In this document: piece by piece, positions 34,522-43,060 of the stretch | Layout of the letters: each line of letters opens with the position of its first letter | How positions within the stretch are numbered: the first letter of the stretch is position 1 | Assembly: GCA_002331025.1 (NCBI GenBank) | Contig: DCYG01000041.1 | Span: 1 to 54,774 of the forward strand | Direction: 5' to 3' | From: Firmicutes bacterium UBA2116 | GTDB taxonomy: Bacteria; Bacillota; Clostridia; Tissierellales; Sedimentibacteraceae | DNA length: 54,774 nucleotides | The notes under the pieces: generated by a model | Seen by the model: only the letters and a program-made list of their open reading frames with translations | Database searches by the model: none | Told to the model about the DNA's origin: nothing | Program-made: the position numbers and the translations under genes

Positions 34522-35151
34522 ATGGATATTTTTAATTTTTTTATTAATCGTATAGAAACTATAATAAAACTGACTTCACAGCATTTTTTCATGGTTTTAA
34601 CTGCCATGATTATATCTATCGTCATAGGTGTTATAGTTGGAATACTCATTACTTACAATGAAAAAGCAGCTGAAGTGGTCTTGCATATCACAAAAATTCT
34701 CATGACAATTCCAAGCTTAGCACTGTTTGCAATTCTTATACCAATATTTCGTATCGGTGCAACACCAGCCATTATAGGAATAGTTCTTTATACCCAGTTA
34801 CCCATAGTCAGAAATGTATATACAGGAATTAAAAATATTAATCCGTCAATTATTGAGGCTGCCAGAGGAATGGGTATGTCCAGATTTAAAATAACCTTTA
34901 AGATTAAGCTGCCACTGGCTCTTCCGGTTTTAATAGCCGGAATCAGAACAGCAGTAGTTATGGGCGTAGGCATGGGAGCTATTGCATCCTATGTGGGAGC
35001 CGGCGGTTTAGGAGATTATGTATTTCAAGGAATACAGAGAACCAACGACAAGATGATTATTATCGGTGCGCTTATGATTTCGCTAATGGCTATTTTGGTA
35101 GACAGACTATTATCCTTATTGCAGAAAAGAGCAGAAAAAAAATTATCATAG
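34522..35151 (+). CDS. opuCB: Osmoprotectant ABC transporter permease (OpuCB/OpuBB type)
   Basis: A 209-residue permease with five or six helices. It has the BPD_transp_1 loop E-A-A-R-G-M-G-M-S-R-F-K-I-T-F-K-I-K-L-P-L-A-L-P and the late G-A-G-G-L-G-D-Y-V-F-Q-G-I typical of betaine/carnitine/choline permeases. It is the first gene of an operon encoding permease, ATPase, second permease and binding protein. GGGGGG upstream is a strong ribosome site. Confidence 0.92.
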   Translation: MDIFNFFINRIETIIKLTSQHFFMVLTAMIISIVIGVIVGILITYNEKAAEVVLHITKILMTIPSLALFAILIPIFRIGATPAIIGIVLYTQLPIVRNVYTGIKNINPSIIEAARGMGMSRFKITFKIKLPLALPVLIAGIRTAVVMGVGMGAIASYVGAGGLGDYVFQGIQRTNDKMIIIGALMISLMAILVDRLLSLLQKRAEKKLS

Positions 35152-35166
35152 GAAGGAGAGGATAAT

Positions 35167-36267
35167 TTGATTAAATTTGAAAATGTAACTAAAAAATACC
35201 CTAATACAAAAAATTCGGCTGTTAACAATTTAAACCTTGAAATTAATGAGGGAGAAATATGCATGCTGGTTGGACCATCCGGATGTGGCAAAACAACTAC
35301 CATGAAGATGGTCAACCGCCTTATAGAACCAACCTCCGGCAATATTTATATTGATGGGGAAAATATTATGGCTCATAATCCGGTTGATCTAAGACGTAAT
35401 ATTGGATATGTAATCCAAAATATAGGATTATTTCCTCATATGACTATTGCAGAAAATATCGCCACCGTTCCCAGAGAAAAAAAGTGGGATAAAGAAAGAA
35501 TAGATAAAAGAGTGGATGAGCTTCTGGAATTAATGGAATTAAATCCGGAGATTTATAGAAACAGAAGACCTTCGGATTTAAGCGGGGGGCAGAGACAAAG
35601 AGTAGGTGTTGCCAGAGCTTTGGCAGCAGATCCTCCGGTAATGCTTATGGATGAACCCTTTGGAGCGTTAGACCCTATTACCAGAAGTAAGCTGCAAAAT
35701 GAATTTTTGCGTTTACAGGAAAAGATACGTAAAACAATTATATTTGTTACTCACGATATTGATGAAGCTATAAAGATGGGAGATAAAATAGTAGTTGTAA
35801 GAAACGGAAAGATAGTTCAGCAGGGCACTCCGGACGATATTCTCAGTAATCCTGCCGATGAGTTTGTAGAAAACTTAATCGGAGGCAATCGCTCCATCAA
35901 GCGCTTAAACCTGGTTACATGCAGTGAAATAATGCATGATACGTTTAGTGTGAAACTGGATACTCCGCTGGATACAGCCAGAACGATAATGCTGGAAAAC
36001 GGTCTTAAAACCATAGCTCTCACAGGTCAAAACAATAAGCTTCTAGGCTATGCAGAGTTAAAGGATATAGAGGGTAAAACAGGAATGTCGGGAGACTACA
36101 AAAAAGAAATGGGAGTCACTGTGGATGAAAGAATGTCCTTAAACGATGCACTGTCGGAAATGCTACGTATAGGTCAACGATACATTTATGTGGCAGATGA
36201 AAGAGATAATCTAAGGGGATGGATTGGTATCAACGATATTTTAAATGCGGTGAGTATAAATGACTGA
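35167..36267 (+). CDS. opuCA: Osmoprotectant ABC transporter ATPase with tandem CBS domains (OpuCA)
   Basis: A 366-residue ATPase for betaine/choline/carnitine uptake. It has Walker A G-P-S-G-C-G-K-T, signature L-S-G-G-Q-R-Q-R, Walker B M-L-M-D-E-P-F-G and the H-loop V-T-H-D-I-D-E-A. Two C-terminal CBS domains occupy about 255-365. In Firmicutes such CBS modules bind c-di-AMP and shut transport. It starts with TTG at 35167, six bases after AGGAGAGG, and overlaps the next gene by 8 bases. Confidence 0.93.
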   Translation: MIKFENVTKKYPNTKNSAVNNLNLEINEGEICMLVGPSGCGKTTTMKMVNRLIEPTSGNIYIDGENIMAHNPVDLRRNIGYVIQNIGLFPHMTIAENIATVPREKKWDKERIDKRVDELLELMELNPEIYRNRRPSDLSGGQRQRVGVARALAADPPVMLMDEPFGALDPITRSKLQNEFLRLQEKIRKTIIFVTHDIDEAIKMGDKIVVVRNGKIVQQGTPDDILSNPADEFVENLIGGNRSIKRLNLVTCSEIMHDTFSVKLDTPLDTARTIMLENGLKTIALTGQNNKLLGYAELKDIEGKTGMSGDYKKEMGVTVDERMSLNDALSEMLRIGQRYIYVADERDNLRGWIGINDILNAVSIND

Positions 36268-36991
36268 TTCAGGAAATGTAAAAAATAGAAAACCCGTAAT
36301 TAAAGCAGTATTAATTCCCTTAGTTCTTATATTCATCGGCCTATCCTATACCTTCTATGTAATAAATTACCCGCAAGATAAAATTGTGGCAGACTTCGTT
36401 TCATACAGCAAAGTTTTTAATCTTCTTAAACAGCATATAGTACTGGTATTAGTTTCTGCTACTGCAGCAGTGCTGGTGTCAGTTCCACTGGGCATATTTT
36501 TGACCAGACCAAAATTCAAAGGGCTTGCCAATATATTTATAAGTATAGTCAATATGGGTCAAACCATACCCAGTCTTGCTATATTGGCCTTATTCGTCAG
36601 TGTTTTGGGCATTGGTTTTAAATCTGCCGTATTTGCATTATGGATTTATTCACTTCTTCCCATACTGAACAATACATTGGTGGGTATTACAGGTGTTGAC
36701 AGATACGTTATGGAGGCTGCAACAGGAATGGGAATGAATCCGGTAAGGATATTAACTAAAATAGAGCTGCCTATTGCATTTCCGGTAATAATGGCAGGTA
36801 TAAGAACTGCTGCCACTGTAAATATTGGCACTGCCACTCTGGCAGCATTCATAGGAGCAGGAGGTCTGGGAGACCTGATAATTGCAGGAAACAATATAAA
36901 CAGGTGGCAAATTGTAATACTTGGTGCCTTGCTATCGGCACTTCTGGCAATTTTAGCAGATTATTTGATGGCTTTATTTGAAAAAGCTTAG
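36260..36991 (+). CDS. opuCD: Osmoprotectant ABC transporter permease (OpuCD/OpuBD type)
   Basis: The second permease of the importer, 243 residues. An N-terminal helix not seen in OpuCB precedes the BPD_transp_1 core. E-A-A-T-G-M-G-M-N-P-V-R-I-L-T-K-I-E-L-P is the coupling loop and G-A-G-G-L-G-D-L-I-I-A-G is conserved. It pairs with OpuCB in the membrane. Confidence 0.92.
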   Translation: MTDSGNVKNRKPVIKAVLIPLVLIFIGLSYTFYVINYPQDKIVADFVSYSKVFNLLKQHIVLVLVSATAAVLVSVPLGIFLTRPKFKGLANIFISIVNMGQTIPSLAILALFVSVLGIGFKSAVFALWIYSLLPILNNTLVGITGVDRYVMEAATGMGMNPVRILTKIELPIAFPVIMAGIRTAATVNIGTATLAAFIGAGGLGDLIIAGNNINRWQIVILGALLSALLAILADYLMALFEKA

Positions 36992-37030
36992 AATATTAAA
37001 ATATCAGAACATTAAAATATAGGAGGAGTT

Positions 37031-37954
37031 ATGATTAAGAAATCAAAATTTATTAAAACAATTGCATTAGTATTGGTATTGGTACTGTCCATAGGGATAT
37101 TAAGTGCATGCGGCAGCAACAGCAGCGATACTATAAAGGTAGGTTCAAAAGAGTTTACAGAACAGCTGTTGCTGGGTAAAATAACTGTATTAGCATTAAA
37201 GGATGCGGGATTTAAGGTTGATGATAAAACCGGAGTTGCAGGCTCAGATAAGGTTAGATTGGCTCTTGAAAACGGAGATTTTGATCTCTACTGGGAATAT
37301 ACAGGAACTGCATGGTTATCTCAGCTTCAAAATGACGAGCCTATAACTGATTCTCAGGAAGCTTACGAAAGAGTTAGAGATACAGACGAAGAAAATGGCT
37401 TTATATGGCTGCAGTATGCTACCTTGAATAATACCTATACCTTGATGATGCGTAAAGAGCATGCAGAAGAGCTTGGAATAAAAACTATAAGTGATTTATC
37501 AAAATATATCAGTGAAAATCCGGGAGAATTAACGACCGCCATAGACCATGAGTTTTCAGTGAGACCGGATGGATATCCGGGAGTACAAGCTCACTACGGA
37601 TTTAACCAGAGTGATGATGAAATTAAAATAATGGATTTGGGTATAATGTACAAAACCTTAAGAGAAAATCAGGTTGATGTGGCTATGGGATTTGCAACTG
37701 ACGGACGTATAGCTGCCTTTGATTTGGTAAATTTAGAGGATGATAAATATTTCTTCCCTGTATATAACGCAGCTCCTGTAGTCAGAAAGGATGCCTTGGA
37801 GCAACATCCTGAAATAAAAGATATTCTTGAGAAAATATCACCGCTATTAGATTCAGAAACAATGACGAAGCTTAACTATGAGGTCGATATAAACGAAAGA
37901 GAGCCGGATGAGGTTGCAGAAGAATGGTTAAAATCAGTAGGCTTAATAGATTAA
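37031..37954 (+). CDS. opuCC: Osmoprotectant-binding lipoprotein (OpuCC type)
   Basis: A 307-residue substrate-binding lipoprotein with the lipidated Cys at 27 (L-S-A-C-G). The body has the OpuAC/QAT signature K-V-G-S-K-E-F-T-E-Q-L-L-L-G and W-E-Y-T-G-T-A-W, whose aromatic residues form the quaternary-ammonium cage in homologs. It completes the transporter. Betaine, carnitine or choline cannot be told apart by sequence. A hairpin follows its stop. Confidence 0.92.
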   Translation: MIKKSKFIKTIALVLVLVLSIGILSACGSNSSDTIKVGSKEFTEQLLLGKITVLALKDAGFKVDDKTGVAGSDKVRLALENGDFDLYWEYTGTAWLSQLQNDEPITDSQEAYERVRDTDEENGFIWLQYATLNNTYTLMMRKEHAEELGIKTISDLSKYISENPGELTTAIDHEFSVRPDGYPGVQAHYGFNQSDDEIKIMDLGIMYKTLRENQVDVAMGFATDGRIAAFDLVNLEDDKYFFPVYNAAPVVRKDALEQHPEIKDILEKISPLLDSETMTKLNYEVDINEREPDEVAEEWLKSVGLID

Positions 37955-37959
37955 TGTAA

Positions 37960-37986
37960 AAGATGGCACCCTATGGGTGTCATCTT
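37960..37986 (+). terminator. Hairpin after opuCC, probable weak terminator
   Basis: AAGATGGCACCC-TAT-GGGTGTCATCTT, 12 bp with one G-U pair, just after the opuCC stop. The tail (AGTATATAAT) is not T-rich, so some transcription may continue into the BusR-like gene. Confidence 0.6.
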
Positions 37987-38073
37987 AGTATATAATCATA
38001 TGGTTTTTTATATTATAATATGATATAATTTCCACAAAATAAAGAAAAGCAAAAAATATAAAGGAAGATTAAA

Positions 38074-38697
38074 GTGGAAAATAAAGTTAAAGGTTCTGTT
38101 TATCAAAAAATAGCTTTGGATATAGCCTCAAGAATCGTAGAAAAAAATCTGAAAATCGGCGAAAAAATATATTCCCGCTCTTCAATATCCAGTCAATATA
38201 AAGTATCTCCGGAAACTGCAAGGAGAGCCATAAATATTCTTTCAGACCTAGATATAGTAGAAACCATGAAGGGCAGCGGAGTAATTATTAAATCCTATGA
38301 AAATGCTGTTAAATACGTAAGAGGCTTTAGCGATAAGCAAACTATAAAATCTTTAATAAATGAAATAAATGAAAGTTTTAATAATCAAATAAAAGAAATA
38401 GAAGCCTTGAAGAAAAACTTTGATTTGCTGACTGAGAATACGCAACGTTTCCATTCGTCAAATCCCTTTGTTCCATTTGAAATAAAAATTACTAAGGATT
38501 CAAAGCATTTGAATAAATCAGCATCTGAAATTAATTTTTGGCAAAACACCAATGCTACTATTGTTGCAATTAAAAGAAATAACAGCATTATTTTATCCCC
38601 GGGAGCATATGCCGTGTTTTTAGAAGATGATATTTTTTACTTTGTAGGAGATGATAATAGCTATCTGAGAGTTAAGGAATTTATGTATAGTGAGTAG
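38074..38697 (+). CDS. busR: BusR-like GntR regulator with RCK_C domain
   Basis: A 207-residue protein: GntR-type winged helix (about 8-75, with Y-S-R-S-S-I-S-S-Q-Y-K-V-S-P-E-T-A-R-R), a coiled-coil linker (about 85-125) and a C-terminal RCK_C/TrkA-C domain (about 135-205, ending F-V-G-D-D-N-S-Y-L-R-V-K-E-F). This is the architecture of BusR, the c-di-AMP receptor that represses betaine uptake genes in lactococci and streptococci. It starts with GTG after AAGGAAG. Its place after the opuC operon strengthens the call. Autoregulation was not visible. Confidence 0.85.
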   Translation: MENKVKGSVYQKIALDIASRIVEKNLKIGEKIYSRSSISSQYKVSPETARRAINILSDLDIVETMKGSGVIIKSYENAVKYVRGFSDKQTIKSLINEINESFNNQIKEIEALKKNFDLLTENTQRFHSSNPFVPFEIKITKDSKHLNKSASEINFWQNTNATIVAIKRNNSIILSPGAYAVFLEDDIFYFVGDDNSYLRVKEFMYSE

Positions 38698-38698
38698 A

Positions 38699-38742
38699 AA
38701 AAAGGGCATGTATACCAAGAATGTCGGTTTCATGCTTTTTTA
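38699..38742 (+). terminator. Terminator after the BusR-like gene
   Basis: AAAAGGGCATG paired with CATGCTTTTTT with G-U pairs and an 18-base loop, ending in six T. Stem stability is moderate. Confidence 0.6.
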
Positions 38743-38841
38743 TTGCAACATGCATATACAATACTTTTTACTCCTGCTGTATTCTAAATACAATATTTTT
38801 ACCCTGTAGCCACTATGCAGGGTCATCTGTGAACCGTTTTT

Positions 38842-39069
38842 CTAGTTTTGATTTTCATCACCGCTATTATCTATAGTAATTTTATTTTCCAATTCTGTAA
38901 CTCTACTTTTCAATTCTCTGATTGATGAATTAATATATCCTATATATACTATAACTCCAAACAAAACAGCTAATGAAGCCACCATATTAAAATCAATTTT
39001 AAATTCAACTATATCTATTAAAAAAATAAAGCAAATTACGACTACTCCAATAATTAGAACTTTTCGCAT
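38842..39069 (-). CDS. Small membrane protein with coiled-coil tail
   Basis: A 75-residue protein of no recognised family. Two hydrophobic helices (about 4-22 and 29-47) are followed by a charged heptad-like segment, I-R-E-L-K-S-R-V-T-E-L-E-N-K-I, which could form a coiled coil, and an acidic end. GGAGG lies upstream at 39081. It stands next to the DJ-1/PfpI gene on the same strand with a 33-base gap, so the two may be co-transcribed. Confidence 0.65.
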   Translation of the reverse strand: MRKVLIIGVVVICFIFLIDIVEFKIDFNMVASLAVLFGVIVYIGYINSSIRELKSRVTELENKITIDNSGDENQN

Positions 39070-39102
39070 AGAAAAAAACCTCCTATTATTGCATTTGATC
39101 TA

Positions 39103-39681
39103 TTAAAGCACTGCCCCATTTTTGAAATTATCAAACCATTGGTTTATTTCTTCATCACTATCAACTTTTAAAATTTTGAATATTTCATATGCAAATTCAA
39201 CTGCTGCAGTTTCATTGGCTGTAATAAATCCTTTATCATAAACTACTTGAGCTTGTGTATAGAATTTTTCTCCCTCATATCCTTCTACGCTTTGAAACAA
39301 TTCCAAAGAATCTCCTGTGTGCTTAATATTATTGAGAAATCCATGTTTACACAGAAAATAAGTTGCTCCGCATATCGCCGCAACAGGAATCTCTAATTTT
39401 CTAACGGTTGTAACAAACTGTGCTATTTCGTCATAATCATTCTCTTCCCACGAAAGACCGCCGGGAATAATAAGCATTGCAAGGTTATCGAAATTACGAT
39501 AGTCATTGATACCGAAATCAATTTTAGATTTTATCCCACCCATTGATACTTTGTCAGCAGTATCTATCCCAATGGTTTTGACGTTATATTCCGAAAAGGA
39601 GTTAGCTACAGCAACTGCATAGCTTGCTTCCCAATCACACCATCGGTCTGTCAAAAAAAGCAGTATTTCATTTTTATTCAC
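39103..39681 (-). CDS. DJ-1/PfpI family protein
   Basis: A 192-residue class I glutamine-amidotransferase-like protein. The nucleophile elbow is A-A-I-C-G-A-T-Y-F-L, with Cys in the standard DJ-1/PfpI position, and an earlier L-I-I-P-G-G-L-S-W-E forms the oxyanion strand. Such proteins act as glyoxalases, chaperones or proteases; the specific activity cannot be called. Length is normal. Confidence 0.88.
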   Translation of the reverse strand: MNKNEILLFLTDRWCDWEASYAVAVANSFSEYNVKTIGIDTADKVSMGGIKSKIDFGINDYRNFDNLAMLIIPGGLSWEENDYDEIAQFVTTVRKLEIPVAAICGATYFLCKHGFLNNIKHTGDSLELFQSVEGYEGEKFYTQAQVVYDKGFITANETAAVEFAYEIFKILKVDSDEEINQWFDNFKNGAVL

Positions 39682-39819
39682 GATTGTTCCTCCATATTTT
39701 TAGTATTTTCAATCTTGTCAATTTATCAAATCACACTCTATTTAATTTTATTTGCTCTTCTAAATATATCATAATATCAAGCTCGCCTGCCCTGACCCCT
39801 TACCTGTGCCTGTGTACTC

Positions 39820-40965
39820 CTAATATGAAAACTGATAAACTGAATCAAGAAGCCTGCCTGATCCGTAGTACATTGCGGTTATTATAATATTCCCATTTCT
39901 GAGTACAATGTCTTCTGTTTCTCCTTTCAAAAAATATGAAGCACTATCAAAACCGTTTAAATTTATAACGGTCATTTCTCCTGTACTTAATTCTATGCAC
40001 AGCTCTTCCTCATATCGAATCGCTAAATCTTCACTTCTCATTTCATAATAGTTAACATTGTATCCAAATCGTATTTCGTTACCATCCGTCATATGCCCCG
40101 GATATGTATATCCATACTGTCTGATATATAATAACAAGGGGGCAACATAGCAACTTTCTTCAGTCACAAAGCAGTCAATTATCCAATCAGGACCATATTT
40201 TTCCTGCATCGCTTTTGCAGCAGATAACTCTTCAGGAGAAATTTGCTCCATCAGCGGTAAATTAAGATATAGAGTATATTCATCAAGAGGAATTGTATCT
40301 ATACGGTTTCCCTTCGCTAACTGGCTATTAATCACAAATAAACTGATAACAATTATCATAACCATAGTTATCTCAAGCAATTTGTGTGACTTGACTGCGG
40401 GATTTTTGTTGCGTTCCATAATCAAAGCAATTCTTTTATTTCTCTTTATATATGCAAAAAAGTGCATCGTTCCAAAGATCACGACACATATAATTCCAAC
40501 CAGAATTCCAATAGGCAGGAAAATATCATAATCAATCAGGAATGTAACAAGTCCTCCTCCGGCAATTAATCCTTTTCCTAAAATAATCCATGAGATAGCA
40601 AGCAAAATAGACAGTATTACACCATACTTATGTCTGTGTATTTGCTTTTTAAGTGCAGCCTCCATAATCACAGGATCAATATCCGGTTCAACCGCATCAT
40701 TACTATCTTCTGCTACGAAAACATCAAAATTTCTTGAAAGCGTTCCAACATGCTCCCACCCGGGCGTATCGCAGCATTCATCACCCGTTCGAGGATAAAT
40801 ACAATATCGTATTTTGCTAATTGATGATTTCTCAAACCTAACAAGCTTGCCTATAAATATTTTCGTCAATTTAAAGCCTTGATCAGCCATCAATTCTAGC
40901 CATCCTTCTATAGCACCTATCTCAGATTCGTCATATGGAAGTAAAAAATATTTATATTTCGGCAT
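39820..40965 (-). CDS. DUF2812 domain membrane protein
   Basis: A 381-residue protein. The N-terminal DUF2812 domain begins K-Y-K-Y-F-L-L-P-Y-D-E-S-E and includes W-L-E-L-M-A-D-Q-G-F-K-L and the W-E-H-V-G-T family block near 75. Three hydrophobic helices follow (about 118-140, 145-170, 198-215), and a C-terminal extracellular domain of about 160 residues completes it. The start at 40965 has GGGAGGG upstream; a longer frame to 41019 does not. DUF2812 genes often sit beside PadR genes, but none is adjacent here. The function is unknown. Confidence 0.8.
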   Translation of the reverse strand: MPKYKYFLLPYDESEIGAIEGWLELMADQGFKLTKIFIGKLVRFEKSSISKIRYCIYPRTGDECCDTPGWEHVGTLSRNFDVFVAEDSNDAVEPDIDPVIMEAALKKQIHRHKYGVILSILLAISWIILGKGLIAGGGLVTFLIDYDIFLPIGILVGIICVVIFGTMHFFAYIKRNKRIALIMERNKNPAVKSHKLLEITMVMIIVISLFVINSQLAKGNRIDTIPLDEYTLYLNLPLMEQISPEELSAAKAMQEKYGPDWIIDCFVTEESCYVAPLLLYIRQYGYTYPGHMTDGNEIRFGYNVNYYEMRSEDLAIRYEEELCIELSTGEMTVINLNGFDSASYFLKGETEDIVLRNGNIIITAMYYGSGRLLDSVYQFSY

Positions 40966-41358
40966 AAAGATCCCTCCCATAACTTTTAGATAAATAAGCG
41001 CCCAAAGTGCACCTATCAATTTGAACCAGACCCTTCATCTTCGTTTGTTTTTAGTTTACGGAACTGAAATCATCTGTATCCCGTTCGCCACATTTTTACT
41101 CTTTTAAGTTATTTCTTCCATACATCCAATCGTTATCCTCTTTTACTATTCATAATAGACTTTTCCACTTTATATTATTATATCACATTATATGGTACTT
41201 GGATATTATTTTCCATCTTGAAATTCATTGCTGACGCTCACAAGGACAATTTACAGCAAGTGTTTTATGATTTCAGAAATAACTTGCATATTCTGCAATT
41301 GTTTGGTAAAATATATAAACAACATGATATATCTTATTTCGAAGGGGTGATACTTGTA

Positions 41359-42570
41359 ATGAATAAGTTAGTTCCGCGTAAGCTGTATTTAAATCAGCTT
41401 GCCATGTGGCGAGAGAAAGAAATGATAAAGGTGATCACCGGGGTTAGAAGATGCGGTAAATCAACATTGTTTGATTTGTATATTGAAGAGTTGAAAGCAG
41501 ATGGTGTAAATGATGAACAAATAATCTTTGTTAATTTGGAAGATGTGGACTATTCAGAGCTTTTGGATTATAAAAATCTACATGAGTATGTAAAAGGTCG
41601 CATCTTAAAGGACAAATGGACGTATGTATTTATTGATGAAATCCAAAACTGTAAGGATTATGAAAAAGCAGTTTCAAGTCTTTATCTCAACAAGAATCTT
41701 GATATTTATATCACGGGGTCAAATGCATATATGCTGTCAGGAGAGCTTGCGACAAAGCTAACCGCAAGGTATATTGAGATTGATATGCTTCCGCTTTCAT
41801 TTGCGGAATACAGTGAAGCGGTCAAAACTTCTGATAAACGTGAACGATTTAGCCAATATATGAATATGGGGGCATTTCCCTACGCAACACATTTTGTTGA
41901 TAATTCGCTTGCTCATTCTCAATATTTGGAGGGCATTTATAATACAGTTCTTATAAAGGATGTTATGACACGAGAAGGGCTAAACGATGTTACTTTAGTG
42001 AAATCCATTGTAAGCTTTTTAGCTGATAATATAGGGAGCCCTGTTTCTGCTAAGAAGATTGCTGATACACTTACATCGAGCGGACGCCCAACCGGCTCCG
42101 CAACTGTTGACACGTATTTGACGGCACTTACCGATGCATATCTTTTTTATAAGGTAAGCCGCTATGACATTAAAGGAAAGATGCACCTCAAATCAGAAAA
42201 CAAGTATTATATCTGCGATACAGGCTTGAGAAATATGATACTTGGAACACAGGGCAAGGACATTGGACATCAAATTGAGAATATCGTTTATTTAGAGCTT
42301 TTAAGACGAGGTTATACAATTCATATCGGTAAGTCAGGTCGGGGTACAGAGGTAGATTTTGTTGCTGTGCGTAATAAGAGAACTGAATATTATCAGGTTT
42401 CGGCAACTGTATTAGATGAAGGAACATTAAAGCGTGAACTTATGCCGCTTATGCAAATCAAGGATAACTATCCGAAATTTCTGATTACTCTTGATGATTT
42501 TCCAAGCGACCATGAAGGAATACAACAAGTAAATCTGATTGATTGGTTAAGTAATAGTCAATTTGTATAA
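41359..42570 (+). CDS. AAA ATPase with DUF4143 domain
   Basis: A 403-residue ATPase of the AAA_14/DUF4143 type. Walker A is G-V-R-R-C-G-K-S-T, Walker B is Y-V-F-I-D-E-I-Q-N, and S-N-A-Y-M-L-S-G is the sensor region. The C-terminal DUF4143 domain ends with a nuclease-like block, G-R-G-T-E-V-D-F-V-A-V. I chose the ATG at 41359, which follows AAGGGGTGAT; the frame is open to 41218 but without a ribosome site. Such genes are scattered widely in genomes and often move horizontally. The function is unknown. Confidence 0.85.
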   Translation: MNKLVPRKLYLNQLAMWREKEMIKVITGVRRCGKSTLFDLYIEELKADGVNDEQIIFVNLEDVDYSELLDYKNLHEYVKGRILKDKWTYVFIDEIQNCKDYEKAVSSLYLNKNLDIYITGSNAYMLSGELATKLTARYIEIDMLPLSFAEYSEAVKTSDKRERFSQYMNMGAFPYATHFVDNSLAHSQYLEGIYNTVLIKDVMTREGLNDVTLVKSIVSFLADNIGSPVSAKKIADTLTSSGRPTGSATVDTYLTALTDAYLFYKVSRYDIKGKMHLKSENKYYICDTGLRNMILGTQGKDIGHQIENIVYLELLRRGYTIHIGKSGRGTEVDFVAVRNKRTEYYQVSATVLDEGTLKRELMPLMQIKDNYPKFLITLDDFPSDHEGIQQVNLIDWLSNSQFV

Positions 42571-42971
42571 TGTATAATATCTGATTGAATTATAATTATT
42601 TCCTTACCAGAAGAAGCGAAAACGTAAGGTCTGAGTCTTTTATGCACTTTTTAGCTTGCAATTTAAAAGGGGTAATAAATATAACGGAAGTTAAAAAATT
42701 AAAATATTTATATTATTTTAATCCAATCTTATCCATAATTCAATAAAATAATGTGCTTTATTTAAAAGCTTTATTTAATGGCAAACAAAACGTCCCCTTG
42801 CCAGCGTCCCCTTGCCAGTCCCCGCAATTCTCATCATAATACGACCCCCTGAATATTATAATATTGTATAAAGTTTTATCTTTAATGTTAACGTTTTATC
42901 CTTTATATTATTATACCACATTGTTTACTGATTAAATATTTTTTTTTAACTTGAAAATTTTGTATTTTTAA
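42571..42971. other. Intergenic region with tandem 14-bp repeats
   Basis: AT-rich gap without a supported ORF. CGTCCCCTTGCCAG occurs twice in tandem at 42791-42804 and 42805-42818, followed by TCCCC. Similar CGTCCC fragments occur near 18300, and GGGGACGG begins the last bases of the window (54764). These look like remnants of a dispersed repeat. The Tyr terminator region follows. Confidence 0.5.
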
Positions 42972-43045
42972 ATAAAAAAAGGAGATTCCTCGCTGTGCCC
43001 GGAACGACATATTGTCATCCGAGTACTTTAGTCAAGAATCTCCTT
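42972..43045 (-). terminator. tyrS terminator with a long loop
   Basis: Read on the minus strand, AAGGAGATTC (43036-43045) pairs with GAATCTCCTT (42979-42988), followed by seven T. The 47-base loop contains GGATGAC and GTCGTTCCGGGCACAGCGAGG, the kind of sequence found in dispersed clostridial palindromes, so the terminator may derive from such a repeat. Confidence 0.7.
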
Positions 43046-43060
43046 ATAAAGGATAGGCTG

